NCBI GenBank assembly: GCA_937921525.1
Contig: CAKZUM010000221.1
Location: 25,038-89,037, forward strand
Source: an uncultured Saprospiraceae bacterium
GTDB taxonomy: Bacteria > Bacteroidota > Bacteroidia > Chitinophagales > Saprospiraceae
Length of the DNA: 64,000 nt
Reading direction: 5' to 3'
The notes under the pieces were generated by a model. That model ran no database searches, had not been told where the DNA came from, and was given only the letters and a program-made list of their open reading frames with translations. Position numbers and translations under genes: made by a program. Within the stretch, counting starts at the first letter, position 1. The number at the start of each line of letters is the position of its first letter. Positions 35,271 to 43,852 of the stretch are shown here, piece by piece.

Positions 35271-36263
35271 ATGCGTCTTTTTATTTTCATCATTGCTTTT
35301 GGGTTTACGCTGGGACAGGTCTTTGCACAAAACAAAATAGAGCAAACAAAAGTACTACTGCTGATGGGCAGTCGGTTTGAAGTAACTGCCGTTGCCGATA
35401 ATGAAAGTATAGCATGGAATGCCATTAATGCAGGGATTGAAGAAATTACCCGAATCGAACGTTTGATTTCCTCTTGGGATGCCCATTCTCAAACAAGTGA
35501 AATTAATCGGCAAGCAGGAATTCAAGCAGTAAAAGTAGATAAGGAATTATTTGACCTCATCTTTCGAGCTAAAAAAATATCGACTTTAACCAAAGGGGCT
35601 TTCGATATTTCTTATGCCTCCATGGATAGGATTTGGAAATTTGATGGTTCGATGACTGCTATGCCTAGTCCTGAAAAGGTGGCGCAAGCAAAGGCAAAAA
35701 TCAATTGGCAAAATATCTTGTTGGATAGAATCCAACAAACCGTTTTCCTAAAAGAAAAGGGGATGAAAATTGGTTTTGGTGCAATGGGTAAAGGCTATGC
35801 CGCCAATCGTGCCAAAGCGATTATGGAAAAAACAAAAGGTATTCAAGGGGGAATAGTCAATGCAGGAGGCGATTTAATTGCTTGGGGCGAAAGTAATACA
35901 CCTGAAGGTTGGGCGATAAAAATTGCAGACCCAAAAGACAAAAATAAAATGATCGGTTCGATTCAATTACAGAATCAAGCTATTGTTACATCGGGTGATT
36001 ATGAAAAATTTGTGGTGTTTGATAGCAAACGATATGCCCATATCATTGACCCCAGAACGGGTTATCCCACTACGGGTATCAAGAGCGTAACGATTATTAG
36101 CCCCGATGCGGAATTATCCGATGCCTTGGCTACTTCCGTTTTTGTAATGGGGGTAATCGAGGGCATGGCTTTAATTAACAAAATTAATGGAGTAGAAGGT
36201 TTAATCGTTACGGATGCTGACGAATTACTCACTACCGAAAATCTTAAACTAAATTATTACTAA
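35271..36263 (+). CDS. apbE: FAD:protein FMN transferase ApbE
   Basis: A 330-residue protein that attaches FMN through a phosphoester bond to Thr/Ser of exported target proteins. Signal peptide (FIIAFGFTLGQVFAQ). Family marks are GSRFEVTAVADNES, SSWDAHSQTSEINR, FGAMGKGYAANRAKAIM, VNAGGDLIAWGE, VTSGDYEKF and HIIDPRTGYPTTGIKSVTII. Length is normal. It lies between the thioredoxin gene and the DUF4266 gene (ATG overlapping its stop by one base). No known flavinylated target is seen in the window. Confidence 0.95.
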   Translation: MRLFIFIIAFGFTLGQVFAQNKIEQTKVLLLMGSRFEVTAVADNESIAWNAINAGIEEITRIERLISSWDAHSQTSEINRQAGIQAVKVDKELFDLIFRAKKISTLTKGAFDISYASMDRIWKFDGSMTAMPSPEKVAQAKAKINWQNILLDRIQQTVFLKEKGMKIGFGAMGKGYAANRAKAIMEKTKGIQGGIVNAGGDLIAWGESNTPEGWAIKIADPKDKNKMIGSIQLQNQAIVTSGDYEKFVVFDSKRYAHIIDPRTGYPTTGIKSVTIISPDAELSDALATSVFVMGVIEGMALINKINGVEGLIVTDADELLTTENLKLNYY

Positions 36264-36481
36264 TGAAAAATTTAATTAAGGGATTTGGCTTTTTGCTGGT
36301 TTGCGTTTTAGCAACTTCCTGTATGGATGTCAAAGCCTACCAAAAAATGTATTTGAATGATTCCGAAATGGAATTAGCTGCTAAAAAATGTGAAACTTTT
36401 GAGACTAATTTTGAATCCTATCGAGAAGGTGCTGCGGGGGCAAATGGAGGAAAAGTTGGTGGCGGATGTGGGTGCAATTAA
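36263..36481 (+). CDS. DUF4266 small lipoprotein
   Basis: A 72-residue lipoprotein (GFLLVCVLATSC). The segment VKAYQKMYLNDSEMEL and the Gly-Cys-rich C-terminus (GANGGKVGGGCGCN) are typical of DUF4266. The ATG overlaps the apbE stop by one base. The terminal CGC could bind metal or undergo thiol chemistry. Confidence 0.92.
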   Translation: MKNLIKGFGFLLVCVLATSCMDVKAYQKMYLNDSEMELAAKKCETFETNFESYREGAAGANGGKVGGGCGCN

Positions 36482-36503
36482 TTAATTTTTTCAAAAAAAA
36501 AGC

Positions 36504-37691
36504 ATGACTAAGTTTAGTATAATAGGAATACTTTGTTTGTTGATGGCCACTATCAGTTTTGGTCAAAACAGCGAATACGAAATGAAAGGTAATGATAAGG
36601 AAATAACTGCTGATTTTTTGACTAGTTATTACGACCAAACAGGTAATAATGGTGCTGTAACCGGAGGGGTCGGAACAGAAGAATTACAAGATTATGCCTC
36701 TATGTTAGTCGTAAATGTACCGCTAGATTCTATCAATGCCATTAATGTAACAGTAGGTGCAGATTATTATACTTCCGCCTCTACCGACAATATCAATAGT
36801 CGAGTTTCCTCTGCCTCTAGCAAAGATTTACGTGCTTATGGTACGATTGGCTACACTCGAAAAAAACTCAAACAAGGAACAACCTACGGGGTAAAGGCTA
36901 ATTTTTCTACTGAATACGACTACACTTCCATTTCTGGAGGTTTATCTTTTGCCAAAGAATTTAATGAAGGTAACAGCGAATTAAGTTTGAATGCCCAAGC
37001 CTTTTTTGATACTTGGGAGCCTTTCTTTCCGCAAGAACTGCGAGGAGAAGTAAGTGTACCAACTACGGAAAGACAGTCTTATAACTTTCAAGCAACCTAT
37101 TCCCAAGTTATCAATCGTCGAATGCAGTTCTCAATCTCTAGTGAGGCCATCCTAATGAAAGGTTTATTATCTACGCCTTTTCATAGAGTCTATTTCGCTA
37201 ATCAAACTTTACCTGATATAGAACGATTACCCGATTCCAGATTGAAAATACCAATTGGTTTACGCTTAAATATTTTCCCTACAGATGCGTTTATCCTAAG
37301 AACGTACTACCGATACTATTTTGATGATTGGGGATTAAGAGCACACTCTATGAGTTTAGAAGTGCCTTTCAAGATTAGCACAAGTTTAACTGTTTCACCT
37401 TTTTATCGTTTCCATACACAAAATCAAGCGGACTATTTCGCACCTTTTGCCGTTCATACTTCAGACGAAATTTTCTATACCTCTGATTTCGATTTATCAG
37501 AATTGAGTAGTCATAAAGTTGGTTTAGGTGTAAAAATTGCGCCTTTATATGGTGTAGGGCGTACCAAAGTCCCTTTTACTAAAAAAGTTTTTACTTTTAA
37601 ATCTATTGATGTTAGAGGTGCATACTATCAGCGTAGTACTGGCTTAAATGCTTTTATTGTTAGTTTGGGTTTGAGCTTTGGGATGAAGTAG
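36504..37691 (+). CDS. DUF3570 outer-membrane beta-barrel-like protein
   Basis: A 395-residue protein with a signal peptide (IIGILCLLMATISFG) and alternating strands ending in LGLSFGMK; typical DUF3570. It begins GQNSEYEMKGNDKEITADF and has the family's DYYTSASTDNI segment. The Trx-ApbE-DUF4266-DUF3570 order is a repeated gene set in Bacteroidota from memory; function is unknown but suggests export or assembly of a redox protein. A decayed copy of the C-terminal end lies at 37981-38118. Confidence 0.9.
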   Translation: MTKFSIIGILCLLMATISFGQNSEYEMKGNDKEITADFLTSYYDQTGNNGAVTGGVGTEELQDYASMLVVNVPLDSINAINVTVGADYYTSASTDNINSRVSSASSKDLRAYGTIGYTRKKLKQGTTYGVKANFSTEYDYTSISGGLSFAKEFNEGNSELSLNAQAFFDTWEPFFPQELRGEVSVPTTERQSYNFQATYSQVINRRMQFSISSEAILMKGLLSTPFHRVYFANQTLPDIERLPDSRLKIPIGLRLNIFPTDAFILRTYYRYYFDDWGLRAHSMSLEVPFKISTSLTVSPFYRFHTQNQADYFAPFAVHTSDEIFYTSDFDLSELSSHKVGLGVKIAPLYGVGRTKVPFTKKVFTFKSIDVRGAYYQRSTGLNAFIVSLGLSFGMK

Positions 37692-37980
37692 GGATAGTGA
37701 CATACTACGGATAAAAGTAGTCAAAAATATTTTTGTCCAGAACTGACTACCATAGTACATTATACGTGTATCAATTTTATATTTATTATTTTATCAGTGG
37801 GTGCAGTCATTATGTAGAGAGAATCTGGCAACAGCATTCTATAACCGGCTGCATCTACTGATAAAAGTTATAGAGAGTTGATCAGACCACAATTATTTTC
37901 TTTATTACCAGAATTATTAATATTAAAAAATCTATAGTACCTAAATTAATAGTGCTTTTACTAGTTGCTCTAGATCGTCA

Positions 37981-38118
37981 GCTAAAAAAGCGGTAGCATT
38001 CGAGTTCTTCATGATAAAGTATTTAGAAATAAGAGGGACTTACTACACGAGAGATACAGGATTGACTGGTTATAGTGGTAGTTTGAATCTTGGGTTTAGT
38101 TTAAATAAGAAACGATAG
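37981..38118 (+). pseudogene. Remnant of a second DUF3570 gene (C-terminal end)
   Basis: The frame reads AKKAVAFEFFMIKYLEIRGT then YYTRDTGLTGYSGSLNLG and ends FSLNKKR-stop at 38116-38118. It aligns with KSIDVRGAYYQRSTGLNAF and VSLGLSFG of the intact DUF3570 protein. No upstream part remains. The stretch 37692-37980 shows nothing else. Confidence 0.7.
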
Positions 38119-38161
38119 AGAAAGGAAGTACCTTTTTCTTTTAAACGATATATCAAATTTT

Positions 38162-38197
38162 AAAAAGTCTTTTCCTACGGGGAAAGGCTTTTTTTTA
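38162..38197 (+). terminator. Rho-independent terminator
   Basis: AAAAAGTCTTTTCC and GGGAAAGGCTTTTT form a stem with two G-U pairs around a short TACG-type loop, ending in a T-run. It follows the DUF3570 remnant and so marks the end of the old gene. Confidence 0.85.
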
Positions 38198-38241
38198 TTA
38201 CTACTTTTAATAATATATATAGTAATTTGGCAAATCATTGC

Positions 38242-38367
38242 ACCTCCCAATTCTCTTCAAAACCACCTACTATCTTTACCTTTTCAAGGTAATAAAAAGC
38301 TTTCACTATTCCACGCAGCGTTTTGACAAAATATCTACGTATAAACTATTATATACTTTCATTAGGC
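38242..38367 (+). repeat. 126-base direct repeat, copy 1 (contains family B promoter)
   Basis: Aligns without gaps to 39864-39989 with 13 differences counted by eye (about 90% identity). It starts ACCTCCCAATTCTCT and ends TTCATTAGGC. It sits in front of the GDPD-like gene at 38422; copy 2 sits in front of the second sigma gene. Confidence 0.9.
38313..38342 (+). promoter_or_regulatory. Family B ECF promoter within repeat copy 1
   Basis: ACGCAGCG, 17 bases, CGTAT, 80 bases before the ATG of the GDPD-like gene. Part of the duplicated segment, so it probably puts that gene under the second sigma factor. Confidence 0.7.
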
Positions 38368-38421
38368 AAAAAATGAAATTTTTGAAGGTATTTTTTTTTG
38401 CACTATTTAGTTATCAGACCA

Positions 38422-39309
38422 ATGAAAAAAATATTAAAACATGTATCAATTATAACGTTCATAATAATTTGTGGAATTATAATTCTTGGACAAGTTGAAC
38501 CAAATCCTAATACAATTGAAATGAATACTATGGATATAATATGCTACAGTTGTGGTCGTGGAGAAAATCCTGAAAATACCATTAAGGGAATTGAACATTG
38601 CCTTACCGTGAATCCAAATTGGAGGATAGAAATGGATGTTCAAATTTCTGCTGATGAACATCTTGTGTTATTTCATGATTACGGAACAAAAAGAACAACA
38701 GGACAAGATAAGCGGATAAATGAGCTAAAATTGAAAGAAATAAAAGAAATGAATGCAGGATATAATTTTAAAAATAATGGAAATTACCCATACAGGTTAT
38801 CCCCCATCAGGATACCAGAATTAATAGAGGTATTTAAAAAGTTTCCAAAAGCAAAATTATTGTTAGATATCCATACTAATCACCCAAAAGTAGTAGCTAT
38901 TTTAATTCAATTGATAGAAACAGAATTCAAAGGAGGTGACTTTATTATAGGCAGCGAATATGATGAAATAATTAAACTACTAAAAAGCGAAAGATCAAAT
39001 TGGAAATATGGAGTACCAGAAAAAGAGGCGAAAAAAATGCTTTACAGTAGTTTCTTATATTTAGATGGACTATTCCCTATACAATCTGATATTTTAATGT
39101 TACCTAAAAAATATGGTAACATAAATGTACTCTCAAAAAGGGTTATTAACCATGCAAAAAAGAGACAGATACCGATATGGGCATGGATGTATGAAGGAAA
39201 ATATGTAAAAACAGTAGAGTCAAAAAAGGAAATGGAAGTATTGAATAAGATGGGAATAGAGGGAATATTTACAGAATACCCTGAAAAGTTTTTTAATGAA
39301 TTACAGTAG
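38422..39309 (+). CDS. Glycerophosphodiester phosphodiesterase-like protein with altered catalytic site
   Basis: A 295-residue TIM-barrel protein of the GDPD family. The ATG at 38422 gives a signal/anchor helix (VSIITFIIICGIIILGQ). Family blocks are NPENTIKGI, IEMDVQISADEHLVLFHDYG (Glu-x-Asp and His), KLLLDIH and IWAWMYEG, with a C-terminal IEGIFTEYPEKF. The usual His-Arg-Gly at strand 1 is Cys-Gly-Arg-Gly (CYSCGRGENPENT), so the first catalytic His is missing. It may be inactive or use another residue. The 126-base repeats that flank it suggest recent insertion of the 38422-39794 block or duplication around it. Confidence 0.85.
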   Translation: MKKILKHVSIITFIIICGIIILGQVEPNPNTIEMNTMDIICYSCGRGENPENTIKGIEHCLTVNPNWRIEMDVQISADEHLVLFHDYGTKRTTGQDKRINELKLKEIKEMNAGYNFKNNGNYPYRLSPIRIPELIEVFKKFPKAKLLLDIHTNHPKVVAILIQLIETEFKGGDFIIGSEYDEIIKLLKSERSNWKYGVPEKEAKKMLYSSFLYLDGLFPIQSDILMLPKKYGNINVLSKRVINHAKKRQIPIWAWMYEGKYVKTVESKKEMEVLNKMGIEGIFTEYPEKFFNELQ

Positions 39310-39338
39310 GTAAAATTTTCATTATTAGTAGAATTAGC

Positions 39339-39794
39339 ATGAGAAATATTTTTGAGCAACAAGTTATGGATGAAATAATTGACCGTATCAATAATCTTAC
39401 ACCCTCTTCAAAAAGACAATGGGGAAAAATGGAAGTAAGTCAAATGTTAGCACATTGTTCTACCTCTCTTCGATTTGCAACAGGAGAAAGAAAACCTACA
39501 AAATTATTTTTGATAGTAGGTAAGACCATCGGAGCGTTTTTCAAATCAACCTATTACAACGAGCAACCATTTAAAAAAAACAGACCGACATCGAAAGCAT
39601 CAAAAATTAGTGATAAAAGAGATTTTTACAAAGAAAAAGAATTGCTGATAAAAAGTATTGATCAATTAATGACAGAAGGACCTAAAAATTGTGAAAAATA
39701 TCCTCACCCTTTTTTTGGAGCCCTTACCTCTAAGCAATGGGGAATGGGTGTTTACAAGCATTTAGATCATCACTTACGACAATTTAATGTTTAA
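39339..39794 (+). CDS. DUF1569/DinB-like protein
   Basis: A 151-residue protein of the DUF1569 family (DinB-like four-helix fold). Signature parts are WGKMEVSQMLAHCSTSLRFA, HPFFGALTSKQWGMGVYKHL and DHHLRQF, where His residues could bind metal. No signal peptide. It follows the GDPD-like gene by 29 bases. Function of the family is unknown. Confidence 0.88.
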   Translation: MRNIFEQQVMDEIIDRINNLTPSSKRQWGKMEVSQMLAHCSTSLRFATGERKPTKLFLIVGKTIGAFFKSTYYNEQPFKKNRPTSKASKISDKRDFYKEKELLIKSIDQLMTEGPKNCEKYPHPFFGALTSKQWGMGVYKHLDHHLRQFNV

Positions 39795-39863
39795 AATCAG
39801 GCTACACTAGGAATAAAAGTGGTTATAACAAAGAACACAGAACGCTTTGCTGAGATAATAGAG

Positions 39864-39989
39864 ACCTCCCAATTCTCTCCAAAATCACCTACTACCTTTA
39901 CCTTTTCAAAATAATAATAAACTTCCACTACTCCACGCAGCGTTTTGGCAAAATGTCTACGTATAAACTATTATAGACCTTCATTAGGC
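39864..39989 (+). repeat. 126-base direct repeat, copy 2 (contains family B promoter)
   Basis: Second copy of 38242-38367. It lies upstream of the sigma gene at 40038 and so is probably the original location. The end CATTAGGC also forms an inverted repeat with GCCTAATG at 40010-40017. Confidence 0.9.
39935..39964 (+). promoter_or_regulatory. Family B ECF promoter in front of the second sigma gene
   Basis: ACGCAGCG, 17 bases, CGTAT, 73 bases before the sigma ATG at 40038. Implies autoregulation. Confidence 0.72.
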
Positions 39990-40037
39990 GAAGAATCGGA
40001 CAATTTTGAGCCTAATGAAGCAGAACCAACTATCTTA

Positions 40038-40601
40038 ATGAAAAGGGATACCATTAATATTCAGCTTCTTATACAAGGTTGTAAACAGAATAACCGCAAT
40101 AGCCAAAGACGGCTTTTTGAGCATTTCGCTGGATATGCACTAAGTATTTGTCTGCGCTATACTAAAAACAGGGCAGAAGCAGAGGAAATTATCAATACTG
40201 GATTTCTTAAAATATTCAATCATATTGACCAATATGATTCCACTTTTCCATTTCGAGTTTGGTTACGACGGATAATGATTAATGCAGCTATTGATTACCA
40301 CAGAGCGAACAAGGCTTCTTTTACGCTATTGGAGTTACGGCCAGAAATGGAAGTTGCTATAGAGGAATTACCTTTACCGATGCTTTCCCCTGAAGAAGAT
40401 GTGTTGCCTATATTACAACAACTTCCAGAGGCTTATCGAATAGTGTTTAATTTGTATGTCCTAGAAGAATATAAGCATAAAGAAATCGCTAAACTATTAG
40501 GTATTACGGAAAGTACGTCTCGATCCAATTTAGCAAGAGCTAAAGAAAAATTGAGAACTTTGATGCTAAAAAAAGATAAAACCAGATTTGTTAAAGGATA
40601 A
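40038..40601 (+). CDS. ECF RNA polymerase sigma factor (module 2)
   Basis: A 187-residue ECF sigma factor. The ATG at 40038 is preferred; an in-frame TTG at 39945 would overlap the family B promoter. Region 2 (NRAEAEEIINTGFLKIFNHI; PFRVWLRRIMINAAIDYHRA) and region 4 (LPEAYRIVFNLYVLEEYKHK then EIAKLLGITESTSRSNLARA) are intact. It is a clear paralogue of the sigma at 26278 with different promoter words upstream, so the two probably read different promoters. Confidence 0.94.
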   Translation: MKRDTINIQLLIQGCKQNNRNSQRRLFEHFAGYALSICLRYTKNRAEAEEIINTGFLKIFNHIDQYDSTFPFRVWLRRIMINAAIDYHRANKASFTLLELRPEMEVAIEELPLPMLSPEEDVLPILQQLPEAYRIVFNLYVLEEYKHKEIAKLLGITESTSRSNLARAKEKLRTLMLKKDKTRFVKG

Positions 40602-40631
40602 ACTACTTTGATAAATCTTACTTATAAAAAA

Positions 40632-41942
40632 ATGTTCATGGAGGATTTTTACAAACAATTCAAGGAAAATTTAGAAAATCGAGAAGAACCAGTCGTAGAG
40701 AACAAGTTATGGGAGAAACTAGAAAAAGACCTAAACCACCAAGAAAAATCTCTACCTAAAAGTGGGTTTGCTAATTGGGGGGCACTTGGTCTACTCTTAT
40801 TACTGCTACTAGGATCTAATATTTATTCGATTTTAGAGATGAAAAAAGCCAATAAAAAAATGGCTACCTTAGAACAAAGAACAGATACTATCTTTCAAAC
40901 AAAAATAGTGTATCAGATAGATACTGTTTTCCAAACTGTAACTAAACGAGAAGAAGTGATCCGATATAGAACAGCTACTTTTTCAAAAAATGATTTAGTG
41001 CTACCTGCTTCTTTTTCTACAACTACCTCTACTCCTCTAGTCGTATCAAAAAATAGAGGTCTTGTAAATAATACGCGTAATTTATTAGATAATACCATTA
41101 CTTCTACTGCTTTATTTTCTGCCTATTTGCAAGAACAGCAGTTAATTAATTATAGCGATAATAAGGTAACTAATACAGCAATTACGGCCTCCCCTGAAAT
41201 TTCAACTAATTTTAGTATTTCTTCTCCCATAAGTACGATTGCTCCAAGTGTCATTGACTATGTGCCCAATACATTAAGAGCGCTGGACATTCCAGCTTTA
41301 GTTATTACACCACGAAAAAAAACAATTGCGCAACGTATATATCCAATGCAACCTAAAGGATTTAGTATAGGCGCAGTTGCAGGCACCTTACTTCCATTAG
41401 GGAAAGAATTATCCTCCAAATTTAGTTATTCGGCAGGTTTAGAAGCAACCATTGAATTTTCGCCTTCCTTACAACTTTGGGCGTCTGCCTCTTTTCTAAA
41501 TCTTAGTTTTGAAACAGAGCAATTTAATGAGACCGTAGGCATTCCTTCTACTTTACCGCCTTCAGATGATTTTGAATTTCAACAAGCCAATACAATACAG
41601 CCCTCTTTGCAGTATTCTTTAGGGATGCAATATACTTTTAATGCACAAAAGAGATGGCAACCACTAGTTGGGATAGGCTATGCCGCCATGCAATTACTAC
41701 CGTATGAAGTATACTATGAATTTGAAATACCTGATCAGGATATTAAGTGGGTCGTTGATGAAGAGCTAGATTCAGATGAATTAGTTAACGGCTTATTGTT
41801 ATTAAAAGGAGGGATTAATTTCAACGTATCCAAACATTGGAATTGGAAAGTACAAGCCATCTATCGAAATCAATTGAAGGGGGAAGGTTTGCAGTCTCCC
41901 AGCATCTTAGGTTTGCAAAGTGGAATAAGCTATAAGTTTTAA
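40632..41942 (+). CDS. Membrane partner of sigma 2: anti-sigma-like N-terminus, inner-membrane helix, C-terminal beta-barrel
   Basis: A 436-residue protein (start at ATG 40632, or 40638 two codons later). The N-terminus has a Trp helix (VENKLWEKLEKDLNHQE), followed by a membrane helix at about 48-66 (WGALGLLLLLLLGSNIY), a coiled coil (MKKANKKMATLEQRTDTIFQ), a Ser/Thr-rich linker and a barrel-like C-terminus (GFSIGAVAGTLLPLG; IQPSLQYSLGMQYTF; LGLQSGISYKF) ending in Phe. Same layout as 26832. Likely receives an outer-membrane signal and holds or frees the sigma factor. Confidence 0.82.
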   Translation: MFMEDFYKQFKENLENREEPVVENKLWEKLEKDLNHQEKSLPKSGFANWGALGLLLLLLLGSNIYSILEMKKANKKMATLEQRTDTIFQTKIVYQIDTVFQTVTKREEVIRYRTATFSKNDLVLPASFSTTTSTPLVVSKNRGLVNNTRNLLDNTITSTALFSAYLQEQQLINYSDNKVTNTAITASPEISTNFSISSPISTIAPSVIDYVPNTLRALDIPALVITPRKKTIAQRIYPMQPKGFSIGAVAGTLLPLGKELSSKFSYSAGLEATIEFSPSLQLWASASFLNLSFETEQFNETVGIPSTLPPSDDFEFQQANTIQPSLQYSLGMQYTFNAQKRWQPLVGIGYAAMQLLPYEVYYEFEIPDQDIKWVVDEELDSDELVNGLLLLKGGINFNVSKHWNWKVQAIYRNQLKGEGLQSPSILGLQSGISYKF

Positions 41943-41950
41943 TGAAAAAG

Positions 41951-41980
41951 ACGCAGCGTTTGTAAAAGAAACTGTCGTAT
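41951..41980 (+). promoter_or_regulatory. Family B ECF promoter upstream of the beta-propeller lipoprotein
   Basis: ACGCAGCG, 17 bases, CGTAT, immediately after the barrel gene's stop and 49 bases before the ATG at 42029. Confidence 0.7.
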
Positions 41981-42028
41981 AGAGAAGTGTGTAGCGGAAT
42001 GTATTTGCCAAGCACAAAAAATAAAAAA

Positions 42029-42922
42029 ATGAGAAAATATTCTATTCTAACAGCAAGCCTTATTATCAGTTTAGTAGCTTGTTCTAAATCCGATAGGGTA
42101 ATCCCCTCTTTACCAATTAGCAATAACGCTTTATCTGATATTACAGCATTACCTACTATACTAAAAGAAAGTTCTGGTATTGAGCTGGCAAGCAATGATA
42201 CTTATTGGTCACATAATGATGCTGGCAATAAAGCGAGTATATATAACTTTGATAAACAGGGACAATTGATAAGCACCCTAAAGATTAAAGATACAGACAA
42301 TGAAGATTGGGAAGATATGACGCAGGACGAAGCAGGTAATTTGTACGTTGGAGATTTTGGAAATAATGATAATGACCGAAAAGATTTAGCTATTATCAAA
42401 TTATCAAAACAAGATTTAAGTAAAAATAACAGTACTATTACAGGGCAACGTATTAGTTTTAATTTAGAAGATCAAAACGCTTTTCCTCCTGACAAAACGG
42501 TCCGAAACTTTGATATTGAAGCAATGTTTAGTAAAGACAATTTTCTTTATTTATTTACAAAAGACCGTACTAAGCCATTTAAAGGTAGTACTAAATTATA
42601 TCGTTTGCCCAATACAGCAGGCAATCATACTGCTTCTTTATCAGCAGAATTGAAGACAGATACATCGGAAAAAATTGGCCGAATTACTGCAGCAGATATT
42701 AGCCCTGATGGTGCAACGGTTGTATTATTAGCTAACGAGGCGATCTGGGTATTAACTCAGTTTTCTAGTGACAAATTCTTTGATGGAACTGTACAACGTA
42801 TTGATTTGCCTGTTAATGTACAGATGGAAGCTATTGTTTTTCAAGATAATTGTACGCTTTATTTAACCAATGAAAAAGAATCCAAACAAGATGCTCGGCT
42901 TTTTGAATTAAAAATTTGTTGA
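42029..42922 (+). CDS. Beta-propeller-like lipoprotein
   Basis: A 297-residue lipoprotein starting at the ATG at 42029 (YSILTASLIISLVAC). Repeated strand motifs (KESSGIELASNDTYWSHNDA; YNFDKQGQLISTLKI; DEAGNLYVGDFGNNDND) are like SdiA-regulated or esterase-like beta-propellers in which Asp-rich turns bind calcium. Its function is not known. A family B promoter and a downstream perfect terminator frame it as one unit. Confidence 0.82.
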   Translation: MRKYSILTASLIISLVACSKSDRVIPSLPISNNALSDITALPTILKESSGIELASNDTYWSHNDAGNKASIYNFDKQGQLISTLKIKDTDNEDWEDMTQDEAGNLYVGDFGNNDNDRKDLAIIKLSKQDLSKNNSTITGQRISFNLEDQNAFPPDKTVRNFDIEAMFSKDNFLYLFTKDRTKPFKGSTKLYRLPNTAGNHTASLSAELKTDTSEKIGRITAADISPDGATVVLLANEAIWVLTQFSSDKFFDGTVQRIDLPVNVQMEAIVFQDNCTLYLTNEKESKQDARLFELKIC

Positions 42923-42943
42923 TAAAAAATAAACTTGTTCGGG

Positions 42944-42981
42944 AATAATAACTATACATTCTATGTATAGTTATTATTTTT
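42944..42981 (+). terminator. Perfect 16-base rho-independent terminator
   Basis: AATAATAACTATACAT, TCT loop, ATGTATAGTTATTATT, then TTT. May also work on the other strand because of the AT-rich symmetric stem. Confidence 0.92.
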
Positions 42982-43161
42982 GAGCAATATCTAATGATAC
43001 TATAATAATTCTTCTACTAAGGCTAATTAACTAAATTTTTTCCTTCTACCTAAAGCTAAAATAGCCATTTCAAAAAAAAATCTTGCTTTTTTCAACCAGT
43101 ACACCTTATAAGTGTGGCTAGCAGATAATGCCCATACTTAAACGGGTAGTTTATCGCCACG

Positions 43162-43317
43162 ATGAAAGATGAAATTTGTAATCAACAGCTAGATAGGTTG
43201 ATTCATAAAGTATTGAGTGTACCATCAACTAAGGTTGAACAAACTGAAATAGAGGCAGCTTGGAAAAAATTGAGTAAACAGATAAATGCTTGGGAAGGAA
43301 CAAAACATATTCTTTAA
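43162..43317 (+). CDS. Mini-protein (51 residues) resembling the N-termini of the sigma partners
   Basis: The frame MKDEICNQQLDRLIHKVLSV ... IEAAWKKLSKQINAWEGTK has a short helix with the W-x-K-L-x-K-x-I pattern also found at residues about 25-40 of the two barrel partners (EEQWNALAKQL; NKLWEKLEKDL) and in the 70-residue protein at 43853. No membrane segment. It may be a free sigma-binding peptide. It lies 23 bases before the Rieske-like gene. Confidence 0.6.
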   Translation: MKDEICNQQLDRLIHKVLSVPSTKVEQTEIEAAWKKLSKQINAWEGTKHIL

Positions 43318-43340
43318 AAAAAGAAAGTCAAAAATAAATA

Positions 43341-43748
43341 ATGAATAGAAAAGATTTTTTATCAAAGATAGGCATTGGTGCTGCTTTTACCTTAACGGCA
43401 ACGTGTTTAGGTGCTTGTGCTAAAGAAGATTTCAGACCTACTGAAGCTGTTGATTTTACACTTGATTTAGATAATTCAAGTAATGTAGCATTAAAAAATA
43501 ATGGTGGATATATAATTCAAAACAGAGTGGTAGTAGCTCGCAATGAAGATGGGAATTATGTAGCAGCGACCCAACAATCTAGCCATGAAGGTACGAAAGC
43601 AATCATACTCAAAAATAATGAATGGTTTTGTACAGATCATGATGCCCGTTTTGATTTGAGCGGTGCTGGCTTGAATGATGTTGGTAAAAAAGGATTAACG
43701 ATTTATAAAACTGATTTATCTGGAAATACGCTGCGAATATATTCTTAA
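43341..43748 (+). CDS. Rieske-like exported protein missing one cluster cysteine
   Basis: A 135-residue protein with a Tat-like or lipoprotein-like start (MNRKDFLSKIGIGAAFTLTA then TCLGAC). The fold matches small Rieske proteins: VVVARNEDGNYVAATQQSSH then EG, and NNEWFCTDHDARFDLSGAG. In Rieske proteins the first ligand box is C-x-H and the second C-x-x-H. Here the first is S-S-H-E-G (Cys replaced by Ser) while the second is intact (C-T-D-H). A normal 2Fe-2S cluster is therefore unlikely; it might bind a mononuclear metal or nothing. Confidence 0.8.
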   Translation: MNRKDFLSKIGIGAAFTLTATCLGACAKEDFRPTEAVDFTLDLDNSSNVALKNNGGYIIQNRVVVARNEDGNYVAATQQSSHEGTKAIILKNNEWFCTDHDARFDLSGAGLNDVGKKGLTIYKTDLSGNTLRIYS

Positions 43749-43763
43749 AAATAATTCAGCACT

Positions 43764-43793
43764 ACGCAGCGATATATAACTACTTTCTCGTAT
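43764..43793 (+). promoter_or_regulatory. Family B ECF promoter upstream of the 70-residue protein
   Basis: ACGCAGCG, 17 bases, CGTAT, 60 bases before the ATG at 43853. Confidence 0.68.
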
Positions 43794-43852
43794 CTATTAG
43801 TAACAAGTGGCTACTATTCAATTTAATCAATATACCATGCCTGATTAATCTG

